From the NCBI GenBank assembly GCA_013365325.1, contig JABVXV010000176.1:1-64000 (forward strand): a DNA stretch of 64,000 nucleotides, in the 5' to 3' direction. The position numbers and the translations under genes were made by a program. Positions 1 to 12,626 of the stretch are shown one piece after another. The stretch is from Dipetalonema caudispina. Taxonomy: Eukaryota > Nematoda > Chromadorea > Rhabditida > Onchocercidae. Under the pieces are notes generated by a model, which saw only the letters and a program-made list of their open reading frames with translations, ran no database searches and was not told the origin of the DNA. Position 1 is the first letter of the stretch; the number at the start of each line of letters is the position of its first letter.

Positions 1-549
1 TTGGCAAAGGCTAATAACAGCGGAATAAAAAAAGAACGTTTCAAATGTGAAGTATGCAACAAATCATTCACATTTCAGTGCAGGCTGAGAGAACATATGA
101 GCATCCATACAGGCGAGAAACTATTCAAATGTGCTAACTGCAGTATGAGTTTCAATTGGTTTTGTTATCTGCAAAGACATCAACTGTCACACAGCGCAGA
201 ACGGCGATTCAAATGTGCTAATTGCAGTAAGAGTTTCAAACGGTCTGGGGATCTGAAAGAACATCAACTGTCACACAGCGCAGAACGGCGATTCAAATGT
301 GAGATATGCGGTCAAAAATTCAAACATTACACCAGTGTTCACAAACACAAGCTGTCGCACAAGGACGAGCGACAATTTAAATGTGTTAAATGCGGTAAAA
401 AATACAGGAACTACAGTAATCTGCGAAAACATGAACTGTCGCACAAGGAACATGATTCTACTGTGAGCCCCTTAATTACATTGACAGTAGAAGATATTTC
501 TGCAACAGCTACATTAATAAAGCGAATAATATCATCTGCGGGGTTATAA
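1..549 (+). CDS. C2H2 zinc-finger protein, 3' part (5' end outside window)
   Basis: Probably a DNA-binding protein. The frame is open from base 1 and the first codon is TTG, so the true start is most likely upstream; the stop is at 547-549. Five consecutive C2H2 fingers follow the C-x2-C-x12-H-x3-H pattern at about residues 14-36, 42-64, 70-92, 98-120 and 126-148. The first linker is the canonical HTGEK type; the others are HSAERRFKC or HKDERQFKC. A finger-free tail of about 30 residues ends in SSAGL. Fingers 2 and 3 share an identical 41-bp stretch (177-217 and 261-301), pointing to recent duplication or gene conversion. The family is too common to name an orthologue. The next gene (kanadaptin) is convergent, 2.5 kb away. 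Confidence 0.87.
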   Translation: MAKANNSGIKKERFKCEVCNKSFTFQCRLREHMSIHTGEKLFKCANCSMSFNWFCYLQRHQLSHSAERRFKCANCSKSFKRSGDLKEHQLSHSAERRFKCEICGQKFKHYTSVHKHKLSHKDERQFKCVKCGKKYRNYSNLRKHELSHKEHDSTVSPLITLTVEDISATATLIKRIISSAGL

Positions 550-3014
550 ACTATTCAGTTGTGATGGCTTAAATTGTATTTGAACTATTATGCTTTATGC
601 TTTACTCAATACTTTTTTGATTGAATATATGATTATGGGAATTTTTGAATCAAAAAGAGCCCGAATTCCGTATTGCATCAACTTTATCACTTCGAATTTT
701 TTTAACCTGCGGTGATAGTATTCCATTCATCATTTCCACCTGAAATCCGAAAATGTTGATGGAATATTTACAAACATTGTTTCACTCAGACTTCCTGTTT
801 TCATTGTATTGAAAATTGGCTTTTAATAATTAACAGTATTGATCAGTCACTTTACCGATTTTTTTCATCGCTTTTCTTTACTTACTATTGTCAACGACGC
901 TGGCTGATATTTGACTAAAAAATTGAATGCCATCTTTCCATATATTAATGCAATAAAATTATGTTCAAAATTTGTTAACACATTTTCCATTTTTGTAACG
1001 GTTGAATAGCACAGCGATATGTTACGAATAATTAAATGATAAATTTATTGAGGCATAAAAAAATATTTTCATAAGCTATAAGTATGACCTATTTTCATAA
1101 ACTATAAGTGTGATCTATTTTCATAGGTTAGAAATATAATCTATCACCATAAGTCATAAGTGTGACCTGTTGCTATTAATACAATTATGAAGGATAAAAT
1201 GTATCTTAAAATAAATGGAAAATTTTTGCAATTATTGATGAAAATAAACCTATCAACGAATGAAATTTAAATGGTAATTGTTGCATTTTCAGCGAAATTC
1301 CCACATTTTATAATTTGATCAATAAAATTTATACAAGTAGTATACTGTATGTTATGGTTATCAGTGATAGTGATAAGCGTTATATACGGACAATTTATTA
1401 TAATACCATAATTAGTGATAGTAATACGTAATCGATACAATGATATGGGACGAATTAAAAAACAAAAAACAAAAAAAAAAAAGAATGGTAGCATTGTTTT
1501 TGTGGTATAAATCATTTCCTAAAAATGAAATAATCCCATTTTTTCTTTTTTTTTTAAATCTAAATTAAAATAAGATAAATTTCAATATCATAACAAATCG
1601 AATTACAATTCTTGGCTCATTTAAACATAATTACCATAACTTCTTTCGCATAATGATTTTAGAAAACATATACACGTTCGTTATAAATACTTTTTCATTT
1701 GACAAAATCATGGAATCATACAATTTGATGTTTTGAAGAATTATTTCGTTATCTGATTTGATATACTTCTTTAAAGTAATTCTTCCAACATTTCCAAGAA
1801 TATTTTTCATTTCACACAGCAAACTTCAAGTAATACAGGAATTTTTCACAAAATAATTACTCTTTTGTTTGAAATTTATGTGAAAATTCTTTCAAAACTT
1901 ATGTTATTTTTCCATTTTTCAAAGAAAAAAAAAGAGGCACTCATCAGAGTACGATATGGCGTGAAACAAATAAAAACAAAAGTTTTCTATATCTTGGAAA
2001 TATATTATTCGATCATTATATCAAGTATTTGTACACCGAAAATCGATCAAATTTGTGACTCTTTTTTTACATGAATTCTCTTGGGCAAGCAACGAAAGAA
2101 TCTTGTGCAAATTTACTAGCTTAATTAATGGACGAGATGAATTACTTTAATCGGAACTAGACCATAATAATATTGATATGATTCGGTTTACTGATACTTG
2201 ATTAAATTTTTATGCCTACATTTTATTTAAACACTAATAACCGACAAGTTTCACATATTGTTTTTGATCATGAGTTTTTAAATATGTCTTCAGAAGGGAC
2301 TGAAGTTTCAAAAATCTGGTGTCACAGGATTTAATTTGGGAATATTCAATAATAGCATCAAGTATATCGAATGAAAACTCAACCTGTCGGAAAAAACCGA
2401 AATAATTTTAGCAGAAATGTGTAGAAATTTTCTTTGGTGATTCATCACTTACAACGAATATAAACAAATGTTATGATGCGAAACCTGATTCTCATCTTTG
2501 TTACCAATTACCAAGCTTTATTTACAGTAGTAAATGCCGGAAACTAATTCACATGCAAATACTTCCGGTCTTATAACCTAGTTTATGGATAATGTCAGGA
2601 ATGTTGTAAAGCAACTCACACTTTAAAAAGGATTGTTATCAGTTGAGGATTTACTATTTGATAACTTCTCCACTATTTTAATGTTAATAAAACAATCGTG
2701 ATTTCAATATTCATTTTTCGATTGTATTATAGAGCAGTTGCAGTGAGTAAAATTTGTCACAAAGTCTTTATCACATAAAAAATCCTTCTCTCACATTTCC
2801 AATCCCCAATACAAAAACGCTTTTACGACATAACTAATCTCACTTAATTTAATTGAACAAAAAACAGATTGCGTTGATGACGGGAAGTCCCCAGTTATCA
2901 TGCCAGAAATTCGTAATTGAAACCTACATAGGACCGATCATTTTTATAACAATAATCTCGACGTTTTTGAGCTTCTTTATTTATCACTGATACTCATACA
3001 TACCACTTTAATTT
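550..3014. other. Convergent intergenic spacer
   Basis: About 2.5 kb of AT-rich sequence between the 3' ends of the zinc-finger and kanadaptin genes. It presumably contains both 3' UTRs. Apart from a 26-bp tandem repeat near 1070 I see no gene: open frames here are short and AT-driven. Confidence 0.6.
1070..1173. repeat. 26-bp minisatellite, four degenerate copies
   Basis: Four head-to-tail 26-bp units start at 1070, 1096, 1122 and 1148, each beginning CATA. Units 1 and 2 differ at only a few positions, unit 3 is the most diverged, and unit 4 keeps the central ATAAGTGTGACCT. Spacing is exactly 26 bp with no indels. Confidence 0.8.
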
Positions 3015-6000
3015 TTAATATTTCCCAGCAAATTTTGCGTTAAGTGCATTTGTACCATCACCTCTTTGATTTTCTGGTGGCATCCACATGATGTAATCCT
3101 CATCTTTGTTAGCAATTCCATCACCATAATCACCGTTCTGCAATGCAAATTATATAGAATTGGCATTAAATATTTGCCATGAATAAATACAAACAGATAG
3201 AATACATTATTGGTGGATGGTCAATAATAATCAATAAAAAGTTAAAATTGAACAGTTAAAGATAGTTTAATAATTTGGGTTTGGATTATTATTTCGAACT
3301 GAAGTTTAAAGTCTAAAGTAAAGAGAAAAAAATCAAAAGCATATGCGATGTCACATATCATAAATCGTTTGGTTAACAAATTAAAACCTTTTGCTGCTTC
3401 GATGATGTTATATTACGGGTTCGCATACGCTTTCGTTTTAAAGATCTGTCGTCTTTTATTGAAAATGGTTGCTTTTCATTCGATTGCACATGCTGCGGCA
3501 TTTCTTGTGCCACGGTTAATGGAACTATGACTGTTTCATCTTTTTCGGCTTTTTCAATCACAGATAATTCCTCTGAGTTCGATCCCTGTGCTGATGTTGT
3601 TGGGACATTGAATTCCTTGAAATTAAAGATTCATTTCACGAAATCAGTAAAAGTAATATTACTTTAAAAAGTTGGAAATTCCGGAAAGATTTTTTCAAAA
3701 GTGGGAAAAACTTTTTAAAAGGCTATCACAAAACAACCAACAGCAAACCTTTGAATCATTAGTTTCCGCTCTAAAATCTTGCTGACGAACACTAGATGAG
3801 GCATTACCGCAATCATCAATTGCTTTTTCATCATCTTCAACTTCTGCTATAAAAGGTAGCCTATCGGAAGTTTCATTGATGAATGTATCCGATGGAAGTT
3901 CCATTCCTAATGGCTCAGTTCGTTCTTTCTCTTCCGGAAGTGATTTTTTGACTTGTCGCATTTTCATCAGTTTTTTCATTGTCGCAGCCGATAAAGAACC
4001 CATAGCACGTTTACCACCCTGAAATTTTGAGTTTAACTTCCAAAAACCATACAATTTTCGAAATCTTCAGGATTACCTAACCTAAGAAGCAGAAAGTTTT
4101 GTTAACTTATTAAATCATTTAAAACTTCAATTCGAAAAAACAGCTCACCACCTGATTTGATGATATCTTCAATGTTGGAAGTTCCACTGGCTTTGCTATT
4201 TTAGCTAATTTTTCGAGTCGCTCTTTTTCATGCTTCAAAGCTACGAGACGATGCCGCAAGACTGATTTCTCCATCTTCACCTGTAAATGAAATTATTTCC
4301 CATACTCTCTCACATCATTTTGTACATGATGAAATTTAATACAGAGTGCTACACAGTCTAAAAGCATATCATACATATGTACTTTACACTTATAAACAAC
4401 GATGAAGTTAAATGGTTTATTCAGAAAACGCATGTAGAGAAGTAAAAATATTAAAATAATTTTGAAATCTGAAATGGTTTAAAGAACTGGTTGAAAATAT
4501 AAACAAAATCAAACTTACGGCCACGCTATCTTTCTTACTGCTGGAATGCCCCAGTTGCTTGCAGAATTTATCGAGATCATCATCATTATTTTCATCATCC
4601 TCCTTCTCGTTTCTTTCTTTGGAAAATGTTGCCAACTGAGCCTCCACCTCACATAATTCTTTACTTGTTGAAGCAATCTTCTTCGTCAAGGTTTCGAAAG
4701 TTTCTATTTCCGTTGTTACTTTACCTTTCGCTTCCTAATATTTGCAGCATAGAAGGTTTTTGTTTCAAAGAGTTTATGATGCCACGAACATAAGTTCCTC
4801 TCTTATAATTTTGAAGACAACAAATATTGAAAAAAGAAAGTAGCAAAAGATAACTAACCAAAGCACGCTGCCGTCGCTTTTCACGATTTTTTTCAATTTG
4901 ACCTGTCCGGTCAAAATACGTATCTTCATCGGAATCGTAATAATCATTATCTACTAGATTTTTAGCCCTCTTTCTGGCTTCATTCGATCGAAACAGAATA
5001 TTATGCATGTCTGTTAAAAAATAAACATAAGAAAATGATATGAAGAGAAGCTTTTTTAAAAAGTTGAAAAAGAAAAAAAGAAGATGATGTAAATCTCAGG
5101 ATAAAAAAGATTCAAAATCCCAAAATACCTAAGGTTTTGCAAGCATTGAAGGCACATAACACCTGAGCTTCTTTTTTGCTTCCACTACATACTGCTGAAG
5201 CGGATAAAGATTGGCCAGCTGCTGTATCGACAGGTAATCTGAATAATAACGTTAAAATCTCAAAATAGCCGTTATTGCACAGTTAATCCATTCAAAACTA
5301 AAAATAAAAGCAAATATAAACTTACTCAATGGAACATATCCATTTGTGGTTTTGCCCTGTCCCTGTTTCTTCATATGTAAATTCCATATCGAAGCCTTCT
5401 TTTTCAAAAAACCGTGATAACACTTTTAGCGGATCATTACGATATCTTTCTTCCCGCTCTTGGATATCATCTTCTTCATGCGCCTGAGCATATGCTAGCT
5501 CTTCGTCGTAATCTGGAACGATATAACTTAAAAAGGAGCAATACAAAGTAACAACAACACTAATTTCGAAGATCATAAATGCTTTCTTGAAAATCCAGCC
5601 GTATCTCAACCATTTATTTATTTGCAACTTAAAGGAATCATAAGTAATTTCTCTTCTGTTCACTGTTTGAAATCTCTAGCTATGAATAAAATATAAATCA
5701 AAATGAACCAAAAAGTTTGAAAGTCCTCGACTTTTAGGAAAAGAAGAAATCAACAAACCCATTCCCCACATAATACCATCGCTATCTTTTTCATTTTCTG
5801 ATACCTTCTCCTTCTCTCTCTGTATTTTATCATAAAGTTTTTTTTGCTCGATCAACCGTTTCATTTCTGTTGGTGAATATTCCCATTCCTCTTCAGTGTC
5901 TGAGTTTGGTCCGAATAAAGTCATAATTCTGCTACTTCCTTTAAAAAAATTCCATTGAAATGAAAGAAAAAGTTGGACTTTCAAAGTCGAGTTATCTAAT

Positions 6001-6796
6001 TATCAGAAAATTATATAGATCAACCTTAAAATTTTACTTTACTGAAGGAAAACACTAGAAGACAAGTTTCACTAATTTAAACTGTAATAGTTCAGGCATT
6101 CCCAAAGATGGGAAACAAATAAAGCATACCTCCAAACTGCATAACATGTCCGACGCGTATTCGGATGAACTGTTTTGATGGAATCCTTTTTTTGTTTAGT
6201 TTGGTACCATGTGTGCTACCCAAATCATAAATATACCATCCTTTACCGGTTCGATTCATTAAATCATCACCATATTGAAGTATGCAATGATGTCTACAAA
6301 TCATCAGATAATGTCAAAAATGATAACTTCGGAAAAAAAAACCTTAGAAATTAGAGTTCTGGCAAATTCGGGACTGAACATTCTATTATAAAAATCTATT
6401 GCAATCGAGAGAATTGAATAATATCAAAACACAGAAGTATCTTCCTAATATCAGAAGAAAATCAAAGCTTTCCAACAGTGCAAATACCATTTGATAAATG
6501 TATGAATGCAAGTTAACCAAATGGCTTTGCAATAAGTCTACTGACAGAAATAAATTTCCAGGAAAATACCTTGAAATAGTCGGATGTTCCAGCTGTATGT
6601 CACATGATGGTAACCTACCGATAATTACAAACGTTACAGCTTTCCGTTTCCCGAAATCAACTCTATCAATTACAATACCATTCTTGATAACTTCAAACCC
6701 ATAATGAATATCGTTCGATGGTTCAACAGCAAATGGCGGTGGATCATATTCCAAATTAGGTTGAGTTATAGACATTATCGGCACAGCAACGTCCAT
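3015..6796 (-). CDS. SLC4A1AP: Kanadaptin (SLC4A1AP) orthologue, FHA-domain nuclear protein
   Basis: About ten exons can be followed. Exon 1 (6570-6796) gives MDVAVPIMS, then [11 protein letters not shown] and the first half of an FHA domain ([20 protein letters not shown]). Exon 2 completes it with [24 protein letters not shown] and VGHVMQFGG, so the phosphopeptide-binding Arg, Ser-Arg-x-His and Asn positions are present. Next come the acidic [17 protein letters not shown] segment (about 5757-5940), the [16 protein letters not shown] segment (about 5325-5515), a dsRBD-like exon with [16 protein letters not shown] (about 5130-5238), charged coiled-coil exons (4858-5013, 4517-4735, 4150-4281, 3747-4020, 3405-3618) and the conserved C-terminus [17 protein letters not shown] (3015-3138). 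Human kanadaptin has the same order and C-terminal motif. A CTCTTTCAG acceptor lies about 9 nt before the ATG. Family knowledge places it in the nucleus; its exact role is poorly defined. Confidence 0.93.
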
Positions 6797-7668
6797 TATT
6801 ATATTCTGAAAGAGTAAAAAAAAATATATGCGGAATGTTTTCGTTCATTATAGTAGCGTGAAATTAAGTTTAAAACTAAGAACTGTCAATCACAACCGTT
6901 CATGTACTGCATGTGCATATTCAGATATTTTTGGTAAAAGACATTAATAAAATCAAATAGAGATAATAGAATCCATCAAAGTCCGCAAAAGAATTTTGTA
7001 TATTACTTTAGCTAAATCAAGTTTAAATTTGTACAAAGATGCAAACTATTAGCTGCATAGCTTATATAGCTGACGTAACGTACGTATGAAGTTGAACATA
7101 TGAAGTAAGCAAAGTATGTTCGTCTCAAAATTATTTAATTATATCAATTTGATCCAAATAATTCTACGTTTTTTTTTTTTCTTCGCAGAACTGACATTAA
7201 AACAATTACTTTCTCATCCTTTTCTTTCGATAACGGAGCTTTAAAGTCACTCGTCGTCATTTCCAATGAATTCCTGAAATCTCGATTTCGTATTATAATT
7301 TCTTTCCTATCCCAGAAAGATGTAACATGAACAAATCCAACAATAAACTCAATTAATTACTTAATTAGCACCAAACTCTAACATCAATATGACAATAAAA
7401 TTAAAGAATTCAAATTTTAACAGTACCACAATATACGGCCCATTATTATTTGAATAGTCTTTTCCTATTTCTTCTTAATTAAGGGTATCACGTCAATTAC
7501 GTGTTGTACGTTATATATTATTAAATTACGTGTTATACGTTATATATTATTATCAAAGATATTTGTTGTATAACGATACTGGAATGAAAGTTTTCTAGGT
7601 TGATAACCTAACAGAGCTTATTTTTAGCATCATATATCATAAATCATACGTGTGGATTTTTTAACGTC
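6797..7668. promoter_or_regulatory. Divergent spacer, probable shared promoter of kanadaptin and FAM136A
   Basis: The two start codons are 872 bp apart and point away from each other, so both promoters must lie here or overlap. On the minus strand a T-rich run ending in CTCTTTCAG sits just before the kanadaptin ATG, and on the plus strand CTTATTTTTAG lies about 40 nt before the FAM136A ATG. Both look like trans-splice acceptors. I see no TATA box that can be distinguished from the AT-rich background. Confidence 0.5.
7495..7552. repeat. 29-bp tandem duplication
   Basis: Two adjacent 29-bp copies (7495-7523 and 7524-7552), each starting AATTACGTGTT and ending in ATATATTATTA, differ at one position (G/A). 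They lie about 120 bp upstream of the FAM136A start. Confidence 0.85.
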
Positions 7669-9357
7669 ATGAATTTACCAGAGAAACGTATGAAAGAAGC
7701 AGTAGATGCATTGATTGATGATATCGATCAAAGGTAATATGTATATTTCATGAAATTTATTATTTATATTTCATGTAATATATTTAATAAAATCATTTAT
7801 ACGTTGAAAGGTTATCTGAGAAATATATGTCTATATCTTTACTGTTAATGAAATTGATTATTACCTGTGCAAAAAAAAAAAAAAAAAAAAAAAATTATAA
7901 AAAAAAAAAACTAAAAATAACTCTCATTTACACAGTCTGATAGAATTATTTGTAACTTGCACATGTAAGAAAACTTTTGTAATCGATACATTTGATGAAG
8001 GAAGCACTTACACATTATAACGATAATGAATACGTCCATCCGATGAAACGTCTGCAGTAAAGTTTAAACACAAAATACATATCTATATTATCTAAATGTT
8101 TATGTTATAACGTTTATACGTTTGATAGAAACGTTGGTTTATTGTACGTTTATTAAATAAAGACGATACTTTTTCGGAAAATGTCGAAAAGTTTTTGTTT
8201 TTTATTTGAAAGAGAAGAATCTCCTTTGTTAAAGCAATTTGAATTCTACTCCAATTTCTGTTTCATGCGAGGACAATGAAGTCTTCTTAGCTTGCTGGTA
8301 GATGTCAGTAGAAGCATTGAATCCTCTTATACATCGACCCAAAATGAATTAAAATTCGTGCTCCTTCGGGAGTTTTTTCAGATGAATTCAATTGTTCTTA
8401 ACTAATTACAATCGTCTATCAATAATAAAATGAGCTTATTATGTCATTTTCAAAATTAGGATTTTAAATTTTAAAAAAAAAAGCAACCTTTTTTTCAGTT
8501 ATTTGAGAGGAATGCATAAGAAAATGTTCGTTTGTTCATCAGATTGCTACGATAGGAGTATGAATCGAGATATTGTGGAAACTTGTGTTGAAGGTTGTAA
8601 TGAACCTATCAGAAATGCAACTGGTATTTTGCAAAAAGAACTTGACAATTTGCAGGTAATAGTACTAAATTATAGTATTGATTAAAATCATAGTTACTGC
8701 AGACAGTACGAATTTTATGAATCTGATATTTGTGGATGTTAGAAATTTCAAGTTGTTATAAGAAGACTTAACGAGAATCGGAAGAGAGGAATAATTAATA
8801 AAAGACTTAAGGAGTAAACAGCATTTCATTTCTTTTCTAACCAACGCTAATTAACGTTAGCTAACTTTCTACAATTTGATTATTCCATAGCAAAAAAAAG
8901 TGTAGGACTGGTCCGGCGTTTTTAATTCTTTTTTTTAGGATTGCTGGCTTCAAAAAAATTTTAAATCATTTTAAGGCACAGCTGAATCGTTGTGGAATGA
9001 CATGTTTTGATAAAGCAACGCAGAAATTTGGTCCAGATCATGCAAAGTATACTGAGATACAAAGCAAGGAATTTGATAAACAACTCTTGAAGTAACCAAT
9101 TTCTGCATTTGCCTCCGTCTTCTTGGACGTATTCATCCAAGTCATTTACTGATCATTTGGTTAACATCGCTTTATTTTGTGTAAATTTCGGAATTTTTGG
9201 TTCTCAAATCTTCGGTTGATTTTTCAGCAACAAAATTTCTGCGAAACATTAAAATACTCATTCCAGTTGTGCGTGTTCCTGTGTCGACGACCATATCAAA
9301 CTGCTGCCGAATATCCGGAAACGATTAGTTGATTCCTACCGAAGATTTCTGAAGTGA
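7669..9357 (+). CDS. FAM136A: FAM136A family protein (DUF842, CX3C mitochondrial protein)
   Basis: Four exons. Exon 1 (7669-7733) encodes MNLPEKRMKEAVDALIDD. Exon 2 starts after TTTTTTCAG near 8500 and carries the CSSDC and CVEGC motifs. Exon 3 (about 8977-9091) carries CGMTC. Exon 4, from the ATTCCAG acceptor near 9266, gives CACSCVDDHIKLLPNIRK and stops at 9355-9357. The four paired-cysteine CX3C motifs and the CVDDH signature match human FAM136A, a small mitochondrial protein (about 138 aa) thought to be folded in the intermembrane space. The exon 3 donor (AA|GTAACC) overlaps an in-frame TAA, so an unspliced reading would end at FDKQLLK and lose the last cysteine pair. I preferred the spliced form because it restores the family C-terminus. 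Confidence 0.92.
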
Positions 9358-12300
9358 AATTGCAATTCTCCACTTCTGCTTGTTGTTTTATTCTCTAATT
9401 GCTCAATTCGAGTGCAGGGTTTTTACTTTCCCCATCTGCGTGGCGCTACTCTACTAACGAAAACTCTGGAAGTAGGGCTTTTCATAAAGTCAATGTTAAA
9501 CATAGAATTGTTTTTGGATGAAGCAAATTCCCTAATGTTATGCAGTTGCCTGAGATTTATTATTATCTCGATTTTGTATTTGTTTGCAGTTTGTTAGGTT
9601 ATAAATTTTTTCAGTTCATTTTGGATATGGAAATGATTATGTGAATGGCATATTTGACAAATTCCAAACACGGAGTTTTGATCTGCAGGCATTTCGAATA
9701 ACGGGGGATTCGCAGATTTTCGCTAATCTTCATTTCCCATAAAGAGATCAGTATGATACGCACGTTTCCAACTCACAGCCGTTTCTCTTGCCCAAATGTT
9801 AAGTAACAAAAAGTGTTTCAGAAGTTGACAGGCCTTGTTACTAATTATCATCTATCCAATTAGATAGGCCTTCTTCATTGTCTTTGTTCCCCTATCCTTC
9901 CGAACAACTTCCATACACTATTCAAAAAAACTCTCATAAGCTCAGAAGAATAAGATTTCCTCTTTCCAATAAACGCCATGAGATTTTGTTCGAGATTGTA
10001 TCGGTAATGCTAAGGAAGGTGTAAAATACCGACTTAAATTTCACTGAACAAAAAGGAGATTTCATGACAGACAGCGTGATGAAAGCCTGGATAATGTGAG
10101 CCTCATAATAACAAATGATATTAACTCCAAAGTTACACTAAAAGTAGTTGTAATTTCTGTCGTGATCAAACCTGCATGTAACGCTAGTAGACCAATGGAT
10201 TGACTGAAGACATTTGTAGCGCATAATTTATTTGTTACCATCAAACACTTACAAAAAATCGTGAATGAACGCAAGCGCTACGTTTTTTTTTTTTTTTTTT
10301 TAAACCTTAATTTTTCATCAGTGACAAATACATTACTTGAACAAAGCGAGGTTCATAATCAAATCCAAGAGAACAGTGTAAGAAAAAGAGAACTCGAGTA
10401 ATGCAGAAATACTTCATTTTAATTCAGGTGACGACTGTGAAAGGGTGAAAAGAGAGAAAGAGATATAAAAAAAATCGGAAAACTAAGGGAAAAAACAAAT
10501 ATAGGGAAGATTGGTGATGGAATGAAAGGAAAAGGGCAAACAATAGAAACTTCTGAATCATACCTAATGATACAACACGACTTCCACGTAAGATGCCAGA
10601 TAAAACATCGAAAAAATTTTGTATGCCGCATTTCTGTAAAACCATAATACACAGATATCGGGACTTGCGGCTCAATGTAGGACAAAAAAAAAAATTCAAA
10701 TGCAAAACGACCAATTGAAAAGATGGTTCCTTCTAAAAAAAAAAAAAATCTAGGTTTTAACAAAAATTTCAATCGCTCTTTTTTGATTTGATTCTCAAAA
10801 ATAAACAAATGCTACAGTATAGTTGTCGAATATTATAGGACCACTCAAACCAATTAAATGCTCTAACGGGAAACCTCTCTTCTACTGAACCAAACAAACC
10901 AACCACCTATAAGGGACGAGGTAATTAAGCGGTGATTAAATCATATCAATGTTCACCATTCCAAGGAATAAACGGTCTCTCTTTTAATGGCCTGATTACA
11001 TACCTAATTTAACATTGAACAATTAAAAAACAATGAAGTAAAAAGTGTAAAGATTTATAAAACACAAAATGCCGTACGATTAAGAGAACTATTTGACAAG
11101 AGCCGGGGATGGTAAACGGCTCACGGCATTCACAGCATAAAACATAACCAAACAACCTGAAAAAAAAATAAGTAGATAACTGGAAAAAGCTAAAGGAACG
11201 CAGATAAACACAGATGAAGCTCATGCATAAGAAAAAGCATAAAAACATTAAATCAGAGATTTTTTGTGATAGGTCTAAACACTAAAAAACATCTGAATTA
11301 ACGAACTTTTGTAGTGAATCTTAGGCAAATCAAACTGGAACTTGATTCAGTAAATATCAAGATCTCGAAAACTTTAATTAGCGAAACAAAGCAAAAAAAT
11401 GACAAAACCATTCACCTGAACAGGGAAGCATTCAGCCCTGGAAGATTGGTTCTTGCTTCCACACTGTTCATATTTGTTAAAATGTGCTGCACTGAGGCGA
11501 TCAAAAAGGCTACATGAGATAAAGGCTTTGCACCTTTAAAAACGTAATTAGATGAATCTTTCTTAAAATTACAATTTTCCAGTTTTTTTTTTTACATATT
11601 ATAATCACCCTCAGCAGTTGAAAAGCTTTTCAGGGAAAGATTGAGGGCAAGAAAAATTTTTCGTCTTACATTTTTAAAGAAAAAGAAATTTGACATCAAA
11701 GAATAGCACCCGAAGTTATCGAATATAATAAACTAATGTGTATAATTAAAACGTGATAATGAACACGGTGATTAACAGAAATTAAAAATTGTGGAATCAA
11801 AAAAACGAAATATTAGACAGGCTAAAATTCAAAAAAAAGTTAAAAACAAAACTATATGCACATACAACCGGTTTTCACGCTCAAGACGAGTACTGTGCAA
11901 TGATTGAAATATGGACCTGAAAAATAAATACGTGTACTGCATAGAGACATTGAAATCAAATTAGGAAATTTTAAGAATATGTAGAACATACTAACTAAAT
12001 ATTATCGACAAAAAACTAAAAATTACTTCAGTCTATACTACTATTCTTTAACATTAGATGGACGAAAAGTAGCCTTGTGATGTAACAACTCACTTCCTTG
12101 CTGGGTTTCATTACCAACAGCTTTTCAAGTGCAAACTCAATTTTCTAATTTTATTTTCAATTTAGGAAACAACTAGCTAGTTATATTAGATAGAGAAACC
12201 GAAAATAATAAATAGAAAGAAAGGCTTACATATAGCAATAATAAGATAAATCAAAACACAATAAATTGAAAGAGATCAAAATAAAAACGAGAAAAACGCA

Positions 12301-12626
12301 ACACCTTCACCAAACCTGAAACAGATAAATTTTACACAGCGTGGCTTAGCATCAAAAATTGTTCGTTAGAAAAAAATTCATCCTCCTCAACTGTCTTACC
12401 CTTTCGGTTTCTAAAATTTTTAGTTACAATTACACGTGTGGATCACTCAGGGCTACTTCGATATTCGGCTGATGTGTCTCTTCGTTGCACGAAACTCCTG
12501 ATCCATTTTTTCTTTTTTACATTTTTCCACAAACCGCCAGTCGTTTAACTGTCCAGGTTAAGGCCCGTCATTTTCCTATTTCGTTTTATAAAGACCAATA
12601 AAATCAGCAATATTTCTATTTACCGT
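9358..12626. other. Convergent spacer between FAM136A and cgh-1; a few unexplained exon-like segments
   Basis: About 3.3 kb. The right part (roughly 12060-12626) is less AT-rich and is probably the 3' UTR of cgh-1. Minus-strand segments near 10566-10638 (acceptor-like GGTTTTACAG, donor-like AG|GTATGA) and 11097-11160 have coding-like composition, but I can match neither to a family or join them into a gene. There are homopolymer T runs near 10281 and 11583 and A runs near 10681 and 10735. Confidence 0.45.

Noticed and set aside
3570..3590. GAGTTCGATCCCTGTG resembling a tRNA T-arm
   Set aside because: It lies in a kanadaptin coding exon and no acceptor or anticodon stem can be formed around it.
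12435..12475. GTGGATCACTCAGGGCT resembling the conserved start of 5.8S rRNA
   Set aside because: Only about 16 nt agree with one insertion and the following 5.8S sequence is absent. It lies in the probable cgh-1 3' UTR.
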